Source of the DNA: Gemmatimonadota bacterium
GTDB taxonomy: Bacteria > Gemmatimonadota > Gemmatimonadetes > Gemmatimonadales > Gemmatimonadaceae
Length of the DNA: 5,851 nucleotides
Assembly (NCBI GenBank): GCA_029884515.1
Contig: JAOUHR010000137.1
Coordinates: 1 to 5,851, forward strand
Direction: 5' to 3'
Shown: piece after piece, positions 1-5,851 of the stretch
Position numbering within the stretch: position 1 is the first letter of the stretch
Layout: each line of letters begins with the position of its first letter
The notes under the pieces: generated by a model
Databases searched by the model: none
Told to the model about the DNA's origin: nothing
Seen by the model: the letters and a program-made list of their open reading frames with translations, nothing else
Translations under genes and position numbers: made by a program

Positions 1-763
1 CCGCCGGCGCGCGGACTTCAACCGCGCGTACGGCTCCCTCCGGTACAGCCCGCGCCCCACGCTGCTCCTGCCGAGCGTGCGGAAGTTCACCTTCAGCACG
101 GGCGCCGAGTACGTGGAGAACGGCGCCGGCTCCATCGACTCGCGGGTCTTCACCGGGCACTTCGACACGGAGTTCGCGAGCAGCGACAAGTTCTCGATCG
201 ACCTCACGCACGACTTCGAGAACCTCCGGGTGCCCTTCACGCCCTCGGGCTCACCCGCGGCCATCGACGAGGGCCAGTACGCCTTCACCGACGTCGCCGT
301 GGCCTACGACTTCGGCGCCCAGCGGCGCGCCTCGGGCACGATCAAGGTGCAGGGCGGGCACTTCTACGACGGCACCATCCGCAGCGTCACCTTCGGGCCG
401 GGCAACTTCTTCTCGTCCGCGCGCATCGCGATCTCGCAGCGCCTCGCGCTGGAGCCGACCTTCTCGATCACCCGCATCGAGCGGGAGGCGGGGTCGTTCA
501 CCACGCGGCTCGCGCGGGCGCGGGTGGACTACGGCTTCTCGCCGCTGATGTTCGCGAGCGCGCTCCTGCAGTACAACTCCGCCGACCGCGCCTTCAGCAC
601 GAACCTCCGCTTCCGCTGGGAGTATGCGCCGGGGAGCGAGATCTTCCTCGTCTACACCGACGAGCGCGACACGACGAGCGACCGGTTCGCCACGCCGGGC
701 CAGGTGCGCGGGCTCAAGAACCGGGCGTTCGTGGTGAAGGTGAACCGGTTGTTCCGGTACTAG
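1..763 (+). CDS. DUF5916-like outer-membrane beta-barrel protein, C-terminal part
   Basis: Partial gene: the reading frame (codons from base 2) is open from the left edge to a TAG at 761-763, giving the last 253 residues. No internal start is needed; the GTG at 77 is simply a codon inside the gene. The fragment begins with a DFNRAYGSLRYSPRP-type stretch. It then shows repeated beta-strand segments with alternating aromatic and polar residues (for example SVTFGPGNFF and TNLRFRWEYAPGSEIFLVYTD), and it ends in RLFRY. The 'fRWeYaPGSeiFlVYtd' segment close to the C-terminus is how I recognise DUF5916 proteins, which normally carry a CBM9-like domain followed by a barrel. The terminal Tyr fits a BAM-recognised outer-membrane barrel signal. 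Its substrate is unknown, and the N-terminal signal peptide and CBM9-like part lie outside the window. The family call is from memory of the motif pattern; the barrel nature is more certain than the exact family. Confidence 0.75.
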   Translation, partial: RRRADFNRAYGSLRYSPRPTLLLPSVRKFTFSTGAEYVENGAGSIDSRVFTGHFDTEFASSDKFSIDLTHDFENLRVPFTPSGSPAAIDEGQYAFTDVAVAYDFGAQRRASGTIKVQGGHFYDGTIRSVTFGPGNFFSSARIAISQRLALEPTFSITRIEREAGSFTTRLARARVDYGFSPLMFASALLQYNSADRAFSTNLRFRWEYAPGSEIFLVYTDERDTTSDRFATPGQVRGLKNRAFVVKVNRLFRY

Positions 764-855
764 GGCGCTCGGGTCGCGATCCGGCCGCGCAGGCACCGCT
801 TCCGGGGCTTCGTCGCCGCGCGGCTGCAGCATCCGCTTGAACACTCCGGCCAGGC

Positions 856-884
856 TTGACGTCCGCGCCCGGCGGCGCGATGCT
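856..884 (+). promoter_or_regulatory. possible sigma70-type promoter for the DinB-family gene
   Basis: TTGACG at 856-861 matches the -35 consensus in five of six bases. Seventeen bases downstream, GATGCT (879-884) matches the -10 consensus in only three of six. The pair sits about 36 bases ahead of the start codon, in the only non-coding gap of the window, so position and spacing are reasonable. The weak -10 makes this tentative. The gene could also be read through from the upstream barrel gene. Confidence 0.3.
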
Positions 885-909
885 CGATCTCCCCCGCCCC
901 TCCCGCACC

Positions 910-913
910 GGAG
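910..913 (+). promoter_or_regulatory. ribosome binding site of the DinB-family gene
   Basis: GGAG lies 6 bases before the ATG at 920 and 9 bases before the second, in-frame ATG at 923. Both spacings are workable, so the site supports a start here but does not decide between the two methionine codons. Confidence 0.6.
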
Positions 914-919
914 CCGCCC

Positions 920-1408
920 ATGATGAGCGCCCTCGAGCAGTTCGAGACCGTCTGGACCCGCGAGAACGCCACCACCCGCCGCGTCCTCCACGCGATCCCC
1001 GCCGACCAGGCGGAGTTCCGCCCGGTGGAGGGCCTCAAGAACGCGCGCGAGCTCTCCTTCGTGTTCGTGCTCGGTCAGGGCGGGATGGCCGCTGCGCTCA
1101 ACGACACGTGGGAGTGGCCACCCAACTTCCCGAAGGCGCCGGCCTCGCTCGCCGAGGTACAGCGCGCGTTCGATGCGAGCACGAAGGCGGTGAAGGAGGC
1201 GATCGCCAAGGCGAGCGACAAGCGCATGGACGCGAAGGTCATGTTCTTCGTCGGCCCCAAGACACCGGGCGAGCTGTCGGTCGCGCAGATCTGCTGGTTC
1301 ATGCTCCACGACAGCATCCACCACCGCGGGCAGCTCTCCACCTACCTGCGCCTGATGGGGGCGCCGGTGCCCTCGATCTACGGGCCCTCGGCGGCGGAGC
1401 CCTGGTAG
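920..1408 (+). CDS. DinB-family protein (DinB/YfiT four-helix fold)
   Basis: Complete gene of 162 residues, ATG at 920 (ATGATG, preceded by GGAG) to TAG at 1406-1408. The length is normal for the DinB/YfiT-like family of four-helix-bundle, usually metal-binding, cytosolic proteins. Some members are thiol-dependent S-transferases; most have no known reaction. The clearest signature is HDSIHHRGQ at residues 130-138 (H130, H134, H135), followed by a conserved-looking tail (YLRLMGAPVPSIYGPS). An N-terminal helix (about 1-25) and the PADQAEFRP segment (27-35) also fit. In most relatives the second helix supplies a further metal-binding His after a 'sARELa' motif. Here the matching stretch is ARELSFVFVLGQGG (42-55) with Val48 at about the expected position, so the three-His site looks incomplete. 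There is no signal peptide. The substrate cannot be told from the sequence. It runs convergent to the S9 peptidase gene, with only 6 bases between the stops. Confidence 0.88.
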   Translation: MMSALEQFETVWTRENATTRRVLHAIPADQAEFRPVEGLKNARELSFVFVLGQGGMAAALNDTWEWPPNFPKAPASLAEVQRAFDASTKAVKEAIAKASDKRMDAKVMFFVGPKTPGELSVAQICWFMLHDSIHHRGQLSTYLRLMGAPVPSIYGPSAAEPW

Positions 1409-1414
1409 CACGCC

Positions 1415-3550
1415 CTACATCGACGGGCCGCCCTTCAGCCAGCGGTCGAGCCAGCGGCGCTCGTTGAGCATCCGGTGCACCACGTTCCAGCTCCCGGTGA
1501 TGCCGTGCGGCATCCCCGCGTACTGGATCATCTGCGCCGCCACGCCGTTCTTCTTGAGCGCCACGTACATCTGCTCCGCCTCCGAGTAGGGCACGCGCTG
1601 GTCCACCTCGCCGTTGATGAACAGCGTCGGCGTCCGCACGCGGCCCGCGTACGTGAGCGGTGACTGGCGGATCATGATCGCGCGCGCGCGCTCGTCCCAG
1701 GGCGTGCCGTAGAACTCGGTCTCCTTGGTGCGCGCGATGTCGGCGGTGCCGTAGTCGCTCATCCAGTTCACGATCCCCGCGCCGGGGATCGCCGCGGCGA
1801 AGCGGTCGGGATACTGCGTGATGAGCCAGTTGGTCATGAAGCCGCCGTACGAGTGGCCCACCGTGGCCACCTGCCGCCGGCCGACCGGGTAGCGCGCCAG
1901 CACGTGGTCGACGCCGGCCATCACGTCCTCGCCGTCGCGGTCGCCCCACGCGCCCCAGGTGCCCCAGAGGAACTCCTCGCCGTAGCCGGTGGAACTGCGG
2001 AAGTTCACCTTGAGCACGAAGTACCCGTTCGCGGCGAAGTACTGCCGGGCGAAGTCGAATGCGTACCCGTCGGCCGAGTGCGGGCCGCCGTGGTTGGCGA
2101 CGACGAGGGGATAGGGACCGCCGTCGGCGCGGTACCCGTAGGGGTAGAGGAGCCAGCCTTCGACGGGCGTGCCGTCCTTGCTCGTGAACCGGAGCCGGTC
2201 GGCCCTGCTGAGCGCGACCTCCTTCGTGAAGTCGGCGTTGAGCGTGGTGAGGCGGCGTTCCCCGGAGCCGTCGATGTTCGCCACCCAGACGTCCGCGGGC
2301 TCCTCGATCATGCCGACGGTGTACGCGATGCGCGTGAACGCCCGGTCGAAGGAGAGGCCGGAGATGCGCCGCTCGCCCGTCGTCACCTGCTCCACCGCGC
2401 CCCCGGCGGCCGCGACGCGGAAGAGGTGCGTGGTGCCACCCACACCGCCCATGAAGTAGACGTACCGCCCGTCCGGGCTCCACTCCGCGTTCGACGGGAG
2501 ATAGTCCCAGTCGGCGGTGAGGATGCGTTCGGCGCCGCCGCCCACCGGCACGATCGCGAGGTCGGTGGGGCCGCCGTGGTCGAGCTTGCGCGCGATCACC
2601 GCGTCGGTGGAGAGCTGGCGCGTGTAGAGCACCCAGCGGCCGTCGGGCGAGGGCCGGAGCGCGCTGTGGTCGTGGTCGAGGTCCGGCGTGAGCCGCTGCA
2701 CCGCGCCCGCCGTCGTCACCGCGTACACCGCGTTCCGCCCGTACGACCGCTCGTCGCGGTAGGACGAGTCGGCGATGAAGACGAGGCGCGAGGCGTCGCC
2801 GGTCCACGCCAGCGAGACGGGGCGGAGGCCGAGCCGCGTGAGCTGGCGCTCCGCCTCGCCCGCCGGCGTGAGGAAGATCTCCTGCGGCGGGTTCACCCGC
2901 GGGTCGTTCTCGTTGGGCACCGGGAAGGGCCGGCCGTCGCGCTGGAAGTCGAGCCAGTCGAACTGCACGCCCTTGAACCGCTCCTCGTGCCGGCGCTCGA
3001 AGTCCGTGAGCGCGCTCCCCGGGTGCGGGGGCACCGGCACGTCGCGCAGCACCGCGACCGCTCCGCCGCGCGGCGCGGGGAGGGTCGTCGACCGGCCGTT
3101 CGACGCGCCCGCGCGCGGGCCCTCCGTCACGCGCGCGGGCGCCGCGGGATCCAGCGTGAACTCGCGCGTGCCCGCCACCCAGCGGAGCGTGCCGTTCGCG
3201 TTCCAGCGGGGCGCGGTGGCATCGCGCCCCGCGGCGGAGACGCGGCCCGGTGGCGTGCGGCCGTCGGCGGCCGCGAGCCAGACCTCGCTCGGGTCCTCGT
3301 TCGTCGCCTCGACGCGCGAGGTGACGGTGAAGGCGACCCAGCGGCCGTCGGGGGAGAGCTGGGGCGCGCCGGGCGTGCGCAGCCGGTAGAAATCCTCCGC
3401 CTGGAGCGCGCGGCCCGCGGCGCCGGGCACCGCCGCCGCGGTGGAGCGCTGGGCGGCCGCGGCGAGGGGCGCCACGCAGAGCGCGGCGAGCGCGGCGAGC
3501 GCGGTGCGCGCGGCGCGCGCGAGCAGCGGCAGTCGGATGGTCGTGGGCAT
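1415..3550 (-). CDS. secreted S9-family (prolyl oligopeptidase type) serine peptidase
   Basis: Complete gene of 711 residues, ATG at 3550-3548 to TAG at 1417-1415. Residues 1-33 form a Sec signal peptide (basic start, Ala/Leu-rich core, probable AAA|Q cleavage after 33), which supports this start over any upstream extension of the open frame. Residues about 50-430 form a beta-propeller with PD40-type repeats seen as APQLSPDGRWVAF (62-74), RPSPDGRWVLYT (299-310) and AEWSPDGRYVYF (355-366). Residues about 460-708 are the alpha/beta-hydrolase domain: HGGPHS (487-492, oxyanion side), GHSYGG (565-570) with nucleophile Ser567, GEVDQRVP (647-654) with Asp650, and PHG with His682. The full triad in family order and spacing predicts an active peptidase that cuts short peptides, perhaps of dipeptidyl- or acylaminoacyl-peptidase type; specificity cannot be read. 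It would act in the periplasm or outside the cell. It is the last gene of the minus-strand operon, and its ATG shares one base with the queD stop. Confidence 0.95.
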   Translation of the reverse strand: MPTTIRLPLLARAARTALAALAALCVAPLAAAAQRSTAAAVPGAAGRALQAEDFYRLRTPGAPQLSPDGRWVAFTVTSRVEATNEDPSEVWLAAADGRTPPGRVSAAGRDATAPRWNANGTLRWVAGTREFTLDPAAPARVTEGPRAGASNGRSTTLPAPRGGAVAVLRDVPVPPHPGSALTDFERRHEERFKGVQFDWLDFQRDGRPFPVPNENDPRVNPPQEIFLTPAGEAERQLTRLGLRPVSLAWTGDASRLVFIADSSYRDERSYGRNAVYAVTTAGAVQRLTPDLDHDHSALRPSPDGRWVLYTRQLSTDAVIARKLDHGGPTDLAIVPVGGGAERILTADWDYLPSNAEWSPDGRYVYFMGGVGGTTHLFRVAAAGGAVEQVTTGERRISGLSFDRAFTRIAYTVGMIEEPADVWVANIDGSGERRLTTLNADFTKEVALSRADRLRFTSKDGTPVEGWLLYPYGYRADGGPYPLVVANHGGPHSADGYAFDFARQYFAANGYFVLKVNFRSSTGYGEEFLWGTWGAWGDRDGEDVMAGVDHVLARYPVGRRQVATVGHSYGGFMTNWLITQYPDRFAAAIPGAGIVNWMSDYGTADIARTKETEFYGTPWDERARAIMIRQSPLTYAGRVRTPTLFINGEVDQRVPYSEAEQMYVALKKNGVAAQMIQYAGMPHGITGSWNVVHRMLNERRWLDRWLKGGPSM

Positions 3551-3552
3551 CA
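3548..3552 (-). promoter_or_regulatory. TGATG stop-start junction, queD to S9 peptidase
   Basis: Read on the minus strand, the queD stop TGA (3552-3550) and the peptidase start ATG (3550-3548) share one base. The 20 or so bases before the ATG contain only a weak purine stretch (GGGGCG) and no proper Shine-Dalgarno sequence. Initiation by ribosomes that have just ended queD is therefore the likely route. This is inference from the layout. Confidence 0.6.
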
Positions 3553-3924
3553 GGGCGCCCCGGTGGTGGAAGGTCCGCGGTAGGTGCACCCGGAGGTGCA
3601 CGTCTCCCGCACGATGATCGTGACGAGGCCGGGGAGCGCCGGGCGCAGCCGCTCCCAGATCCAGATCGCGAGGTTCTCGCTCGTCGGGTTCTCCAGCCCC
3701 TCGATCTCGTTCAGGTAGTGGTGGTCGAGCCGCGCGTGCAGCGGCGCGAAGGCCGCCTTGAGCTCGGCGAAGTCGGCCACCCAGCCGAGGGGCTGCTGCA
3801 GCTCGCCGCCGACGTGCACCTCCACGCGGAACGAGTGGCCGTGCAGCCGCGCGCACTTGTGGCCCGCGGGCACGTGGGGGAGCCGGTGGGCGGCCTCGAA
3901 GGTGAACTCGCGGAAGACTTCCAT
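3550..3924 (-). CDS. queD: 6-carboxy-5,6,7,8-tetrahydropterin synthase (QueD)
   Basis: Complete gene of 124 residues, ATG at 3924-3922 to TGA at 3552-3550. QueD turns 7,8-dihydroneopterin triphosphate into 6-carboxytetrahydropterin, the second step from GTP towards preQ0 and queuosine, in the cytosol. All key residues are visible: zinc ligands His13 (FEAAH), His28 and His30 (LHGH); catalytic Cys24 (KCARLHGH), Asp67 and His68 (LDHHYLN); the pterin-binding Glu107 (VRETC); and the PTSENLA motif (80-86). These match the E. coli QueD residues as I remember them (C27, H31, H33, D70, H71, E110) with a constant offset of three, and the CTSGCTYRG tail also matches. The length is normal for the family. 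This separates it from longer eukaryotic-type PTPS and from PTPS-III variants that replace the Cys. Both ends overlap a neighbour by one base. No queE, queC or queF is next to it. There is no signal peptide. Confidence 0.96.
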   Translation of the reverse strand: MEVFREFTFEAAHRLPHVPAGHKCARLHGHSFRVEVHVGGELQQPLGWVADFAELKAAFAPLHARLDHHYLNEIEGLENPTSENLAIWIWERLRPALPGLVTIIVRETCTSGCTYRGPSTTGAP

Positions 3925-3926
3925 CA
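3922..3926 (-). promoter_or_regulatory. TGATG stop-start junction, serine hydrolase to queD
   Basis: Read on the minus strand, the hydrolase stop TGA (3926-3924) and the queD ATG (3924-3922) share one base. The nearest GGAG-like sequence lies about 18 bases before the ATG, too far to act as a normal ribosome binding site. Start of queD by coupled re-initiation is the simplest reading. The conserved QueD N-terminus ([13 protein letters not shown]) confirms that this ATG is the true start. Confidence 0.65.
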
Positions 3927-5471
3927 GCGCGTGAAGGTGTACTCCGGGCTCCCGTCCAGCATCACCTTCGTCGCCTTCCCGGCCGGATCCACGATGAAGG
4001 TGAGCGTGTTGGGCGGGTTCCGCCCGTCGCCGAGCTGCACCCGGAAGGTGTCGTAGTGCCAGTGCTCGAGTGGGCCGCCGTTGAGCGGGCCCGCGCCGAA
4101 CTGCACGCGCAGCCGGCCGTTGAGCTGTGTGACCACGAGGTCGCCCCAGGCGGGATGCGTGTAGGTGCCGGTGTACATCCCCACGTCGAGCGACGGCGTG
4201 GTGCCCATCACCCGCTTGGCGTCCTCGGCGGCCCGCGCCTTGGCCGCGTCGGCGCGGAGCCCCGCGTAGAGCGGGAGGAACTCGTCGCTCCAGTTGCGCA
4301 CCGGCTGGCCGTTGGTGCCGGCGAAGAGGTCGATCGCCTGCAGCATGAGCGCGTGGCGGAACTCGGCGTGGTCGAGGTTGCCGAACACGTACACGCCCAC
4401 GCGCTGGTCGGGCTCGAGCCCGATGATCGCGGTGCGCCCGTCGAGGCTCCCCGTATGGAAGGCGAGGAATCGCCCGCGGAAGTCCTGCTGGAACCAGCCG
4501 AGTCCGTAGGTCATCCAGTGCGGCTTCGTGATCCGCGCGGTGGGGTAGAACTCCCCCGCGTTCACGAACGACTGCGGCTGCATGATCCGCCGGAACCCCG
4601 AATCGCTCACGAGGCGCCTGCCGTCCAGGCGGCCCGAGTCGAGCAGGAAGCGCGTCCACTTCGCCATGTCGGCGGCGGTGCTCCAGAGGGCGCCGGCCTC
4701 GGGGATCGCGTCGACCGAGTCGTCGGCGATCACGCGGATGGTGTCGCGGATGCGGTAGTGCGGCGCGGACCGGTTGGCGTCGTGCGCGGCGAGCATCGCG
4801 CCGTAGCTCGTGAACGTGCGTGACATCCCCAGCGGCGCGAGGATCCGCTGGCGCGTGAAGTCGCCCCAGTGCATCCCGCTCGCGCGCTCGATCACCTCGC
4901 CGGCCAGGCCGAACATGACGTTCTGGTACACGAAGTCCGAGCGGAGCGAGTAGGCGGGCGTGACGAAGCGCATGCGCCGGAAGATCTCGGCGCGCGAGAG
5001 GTCGCCGCGCACCCAGAGCAGGTCGGCGTTGCCGAACCCGATGTTGTGCGTGAGCAGGTCCTTCACCGTCGCCTCGCGCCCGAGGAAGGCGTCGGGGAAC
5101 TGGAACTCGGGCACCCACCGCGTGACGCGATCGTCCCACTTGAGCTTGCCGTCGTCCACCAGCATCGCCATGCCGAGCGCGGTGAACGCCTTGGTGGTGC
5201 TCATGATGCCGAAGAGCGTCTGGTCGTCCACCGCGCCGGGCTTGCCGAGTTCGCGCACGCCGTAGCCGCGGGAGAGGATCACGGTGTCGTTCTTCACGAC
5301 GGAGATGGAGAGGCCGGGGATGCCCCAGTCCTTCATCCCCTTCTGGATGTAGGCGTCGAGCTGCTTGAGCTGCTCGGCGCGGGGGGCGGTGGGCGAGGGC
5401 GTCTGGGCGGCGAGCGCCGGTGCGCACAGCGCGAGGGCGAGGGCGACCGGCGAGAGGCGGCGCGGGGTCAT
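3924..5471 (-). CDS. secreted serine hydrolase, beta-lactamase/class C PBP fold, with C-terminal DUF3471-like domain
   Basis: Complete gene of 515 residues, ATG at 5471-5469 to TGA at 3926-3924. A signal peptide covers residues 1-22 (RR start, hydrophobic core, ALAA|Q), which fixes the start against a longer open frame upstream. Residues about 35-385 are the serine-hydrolase domain: SxxK is S91-T92-T93-K94 in [12 protein letters not shown] (nucleophile Ser91, general base Lys94), the YxN motif is Y182-Q183-N184, and the third motif is H339-T340-G341 in FHTGSLDG. The HTG form instead of KTG is common in the esterase, peptidase and AmpC-related members. Residues about 395-512 form a beta-rich tail ([16 protein letters not shown]) like the DUF3471 domain often found after this fold. 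Likely roles are D-amino-acid peptidase, esterase or peptidoglycan-related hydrolase in the periplasm; true beta-lactamase activity is unlikely but cannot be excluded. It overlaps the upstream gene by 4 bases and queD by 1. Confidence 0.93.
   Translation of the reverse strand: MTPRRLSPVALALALCAPALAAQTPSPTAPRAEQLKQLDAYIQKGMKDWGIPGLSISVVKNDTVILSRGYGVRELGKPGAVDDQTLFGIMSTTKAFTALGMAMLVDDGKLKWDDRVTRWVPEFQFPDAFLGREATVKDLLTHNIGFGNADLLWVRGDLSRAEIFRRMRFVTPAYSLRSDFVYQNVMFGLAGEVIERASGMHWGDFTRQRILAPLGMSRTFTSYGAMLAAHDANRSAPHYRIRDTIRVIADDSVDAIPEAGALWSTAADMAKWTRFLLDSGRLDGRRLVSDSGFRRIMQPQSFVNAGEFYPTARITKPHWMTYGLGWFQQDFRGRFLAFHTGSLDGRTAIIGLEPDQRVGVYVFGNLDHAEFRHALMLQAIDLFAGTNGQPVRNWSDEFLPLYAGLRADAAKARAAEDAKRVMGTTPSLDVGMYTGTYTHPAWGDLVVTQLNGRLRVQFGAGPLNGGPLEHWHYDTFRVQLGDGRNPPNTLTFIVDPAGKATKVMLDGSPEYTFTR
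5468..5471 (-). promoter_or_regulatory. ATGA start-stop overlap, upstream gene to serine hydrolase
   Basis: On the minus strand the hydrolase ATG (5471-5469) overlaps the TGA of the upstream gene (5470-5468) in the classic 4-base ATGA arrangement, which points to co-transcription and likely translational coupling. Confidence 0.7.
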
Positions 5472-5851
5472 GGTGCTCCCGTGGGTGTCGGTGGGACCGG
5501 GAGGCCTTCGAGCGTGCCGCCCAGCCGGGTGATGCGGTCGCGCGCCTCCTTCACGCGCCCCTGCGCCTCGGGCCCGCCCTTGTCGAACGCGGCGAGGAAG
5601 ATGCGCGCGTAGGCGATGGCATCGACCCTGTTCCCGAGTCCCTCGGAGATCCGCGAGCGCAGGAGTTGGGACGCGCCGTACGTCGCCTCGATCGCCTGCC
5701 CCTCGGCCTGCGCGATGGCATAGGAGCGCGTGAAGCGCATCAGCGAGTCCGCCGGTGCGAAACGCCCCGCCTCGGCCAGCCACTCGGCACCGATGACCCG
5801 GTTGCCGGCGAGCATCCACCAGGACTGGCCCGTGAGGCTCTCGCCATCGCG
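5468..5851 (-). CDS. C-terminal end of a helical-repeat (TPR-like) protein
   Basis: Partial gene: the frame is open from the right edge to TGA at 5470-5468, giving the last 127 residues. The ATG at 5815-5813 is not needed as a start, because the frame continues upstream with plausible residues ([12 protein letters not shown] before it). The fragment is mostly amphipathic helix with Ala and Leu spacing like tetratricopeptide repeats, for example residues 20-50 and 52-72. Its last repeat, [14 protein letters not shown] (77-90), is followed by [18 protein letters not shown] (93-110). That ending resembles the C-termini of large TPR proteins, often fused to Ser/Thr kinase or transcription-regulator domains, in Gemmatimonadota and Acidobacteriota. 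A short Pro-rich tail ([12 protein letters not shown]) follows. Function and N-terminal domains lie beyond the window, so the kinase or regulator idea is only a guess. It is the first visible gene of the operon. Confidence 0.6.
   Translation of the reverse strand, partial: RDGESLTGQSWWMLAGNRVIGAEWLAEAGRFAPADSLMRFTRSYAIAQAEGQAIEATYGASQLLRSRISEGLGNRVDAIAYARIFLAAFDKGGPEAQGRVKEARDRITRLGGTLEGLPVPPTPTGAP
5476..5480 (-). promoter_or_regulatory. ribosome binding site of the serine hydrolase gene
   Basis: GGGAG on the minus strand lies 4 bases before the ATG at 5471, inside the end of the upstream gene. The spacing is slightly short but usable. It is the only one of the three operon junctions in the window with a clear Shine-Dalgarno sequence of its own. 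Confidence 0.5.

Noticed and set aside
784..824. Inverted repeat with 7-base arms (GCCGCGC at 784-790, GCGCGGC at 818-824) after the barrel gene, considered as a terminator.
   Set aside because: The loop is 27 bases, the arms are pure GC in a GC-rich gap, and no T-run follows. Chance is a sufficient explanation.
764..919. Small gene or RNA in the 156-base gap between the barrel and DinB genes.
   Set aside because: No frame here has a plausible start with a ribosome binding site and a protein-like product, and I see no structured RNA motif; only a weak promoter candidate and the DinB ribosome binding site.
251..1411. A 386-codon open frame on the minus strand across the barrel protein and DinB genes.
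   Set aside because: It crosses two recognisable + strand genes and the gap between them, and its composition is low-complexity Arg/Ala/Glu/Gly. It is an antisense shadow of high GC content.
3483..3504. Tandem 9-base repeat (GCGGCGAGC twice, then a partial copy) on the + strand.
   Set aside because: It falls in the codons for the Ala/Leu-rich core of the peptidase signal peptide, where biased codon use alone gives such repeats. It is not a separate element.
1853..3583. A 576-codon open frame on the + strand, opposite the S9 peptidase gene.
   Set aside because: Its product is a run of Arg, Ala, Val, Gly, Glu and His with no domain or motif, as expected for the antisense of a GC-rich gene. 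The opposite strand holds a peptidase with a complete catalytic triad.
3551..3856. N-terminal extension of the S9 peptidase up to 3856.
   Set aside because: The extension is an out-of-frame reading of queD, and a proper signal peptide starts at the ATG at 3550.
3550..5427. A single long minus-strand frame that could be read as a 625-residue fusion ending in QueD.
   Set aside because: Only the last 124 residues look like protein. The part before is an out-of-frame reading of the serine hydrolase gene, and the QueD start at 3924 matches the family N-terminus.

Overview
This is a very GC-rich window (roughly 70% by eye) from the chromosome of a Gram-negative-type bacterium. It is densely coded. 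Two products carry Sec-type signal peptides and one ends like an outer-membrane beta-barrel. The mix of a DUF5916-type barrel protein, a DinB-fold protein, an S9 peptidase and a beta-lactamase-fold serine hydrolase is typical of Gemmatimonadota and related soil phyla. That assignment is inference: no rRNA or other marker gene is present.

The left part is on the + strand. It holds the C-terminal 253 residues of a DUF5916-like barrel protein (1-763), a 156-base gap with a possible promoter and a clear ribosome binding site, and a complete DinB-family gene (920-1408). The DinB stop lies 6 bases from the stop of the first gene of the opposing strand, so the two transcription units converge almost tail to tail.

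The rest (1415-5851) is one tightly packed minus-strand operon. In transcription order it holds: the C-terminal end of a probable TPR/helical-repeat protein that runs off the right edge (5468-5851); a secreted beta-lactamase-fold serine hydrolase with a C-terminal DUF3471-like domain (3924-5471); queD, a 6-carboxytetrahydropterin synthase (3550-3924); and a secreted S9-family prolyl-oligopeptidase-type peptidase (1415-3550). The three junctions overlap by 4, 1 and 1 bases (ATGA, TGATG, TGATG). The last two starts have no convincing Shine-Dalgarno sequence of their own, so they probably depend on translational coupling. The operon promoter lies beyond the right edge.

The two hydrolases are exported and probably work on peptides, esters or cell-wall-like substrates outside the cytoplasm. 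QueD is cytosolic and acts in 7-deazaguanine (queuosine) synthesis, so its place between them is not explained by pathway logic. I see no mobile element, CRISPR array, RNA gene or clearly novel system. The points most worth checking are the queD context, the coupled junctions, and a DinB protein that seems to lack one of its usual three metal-binding histidines.
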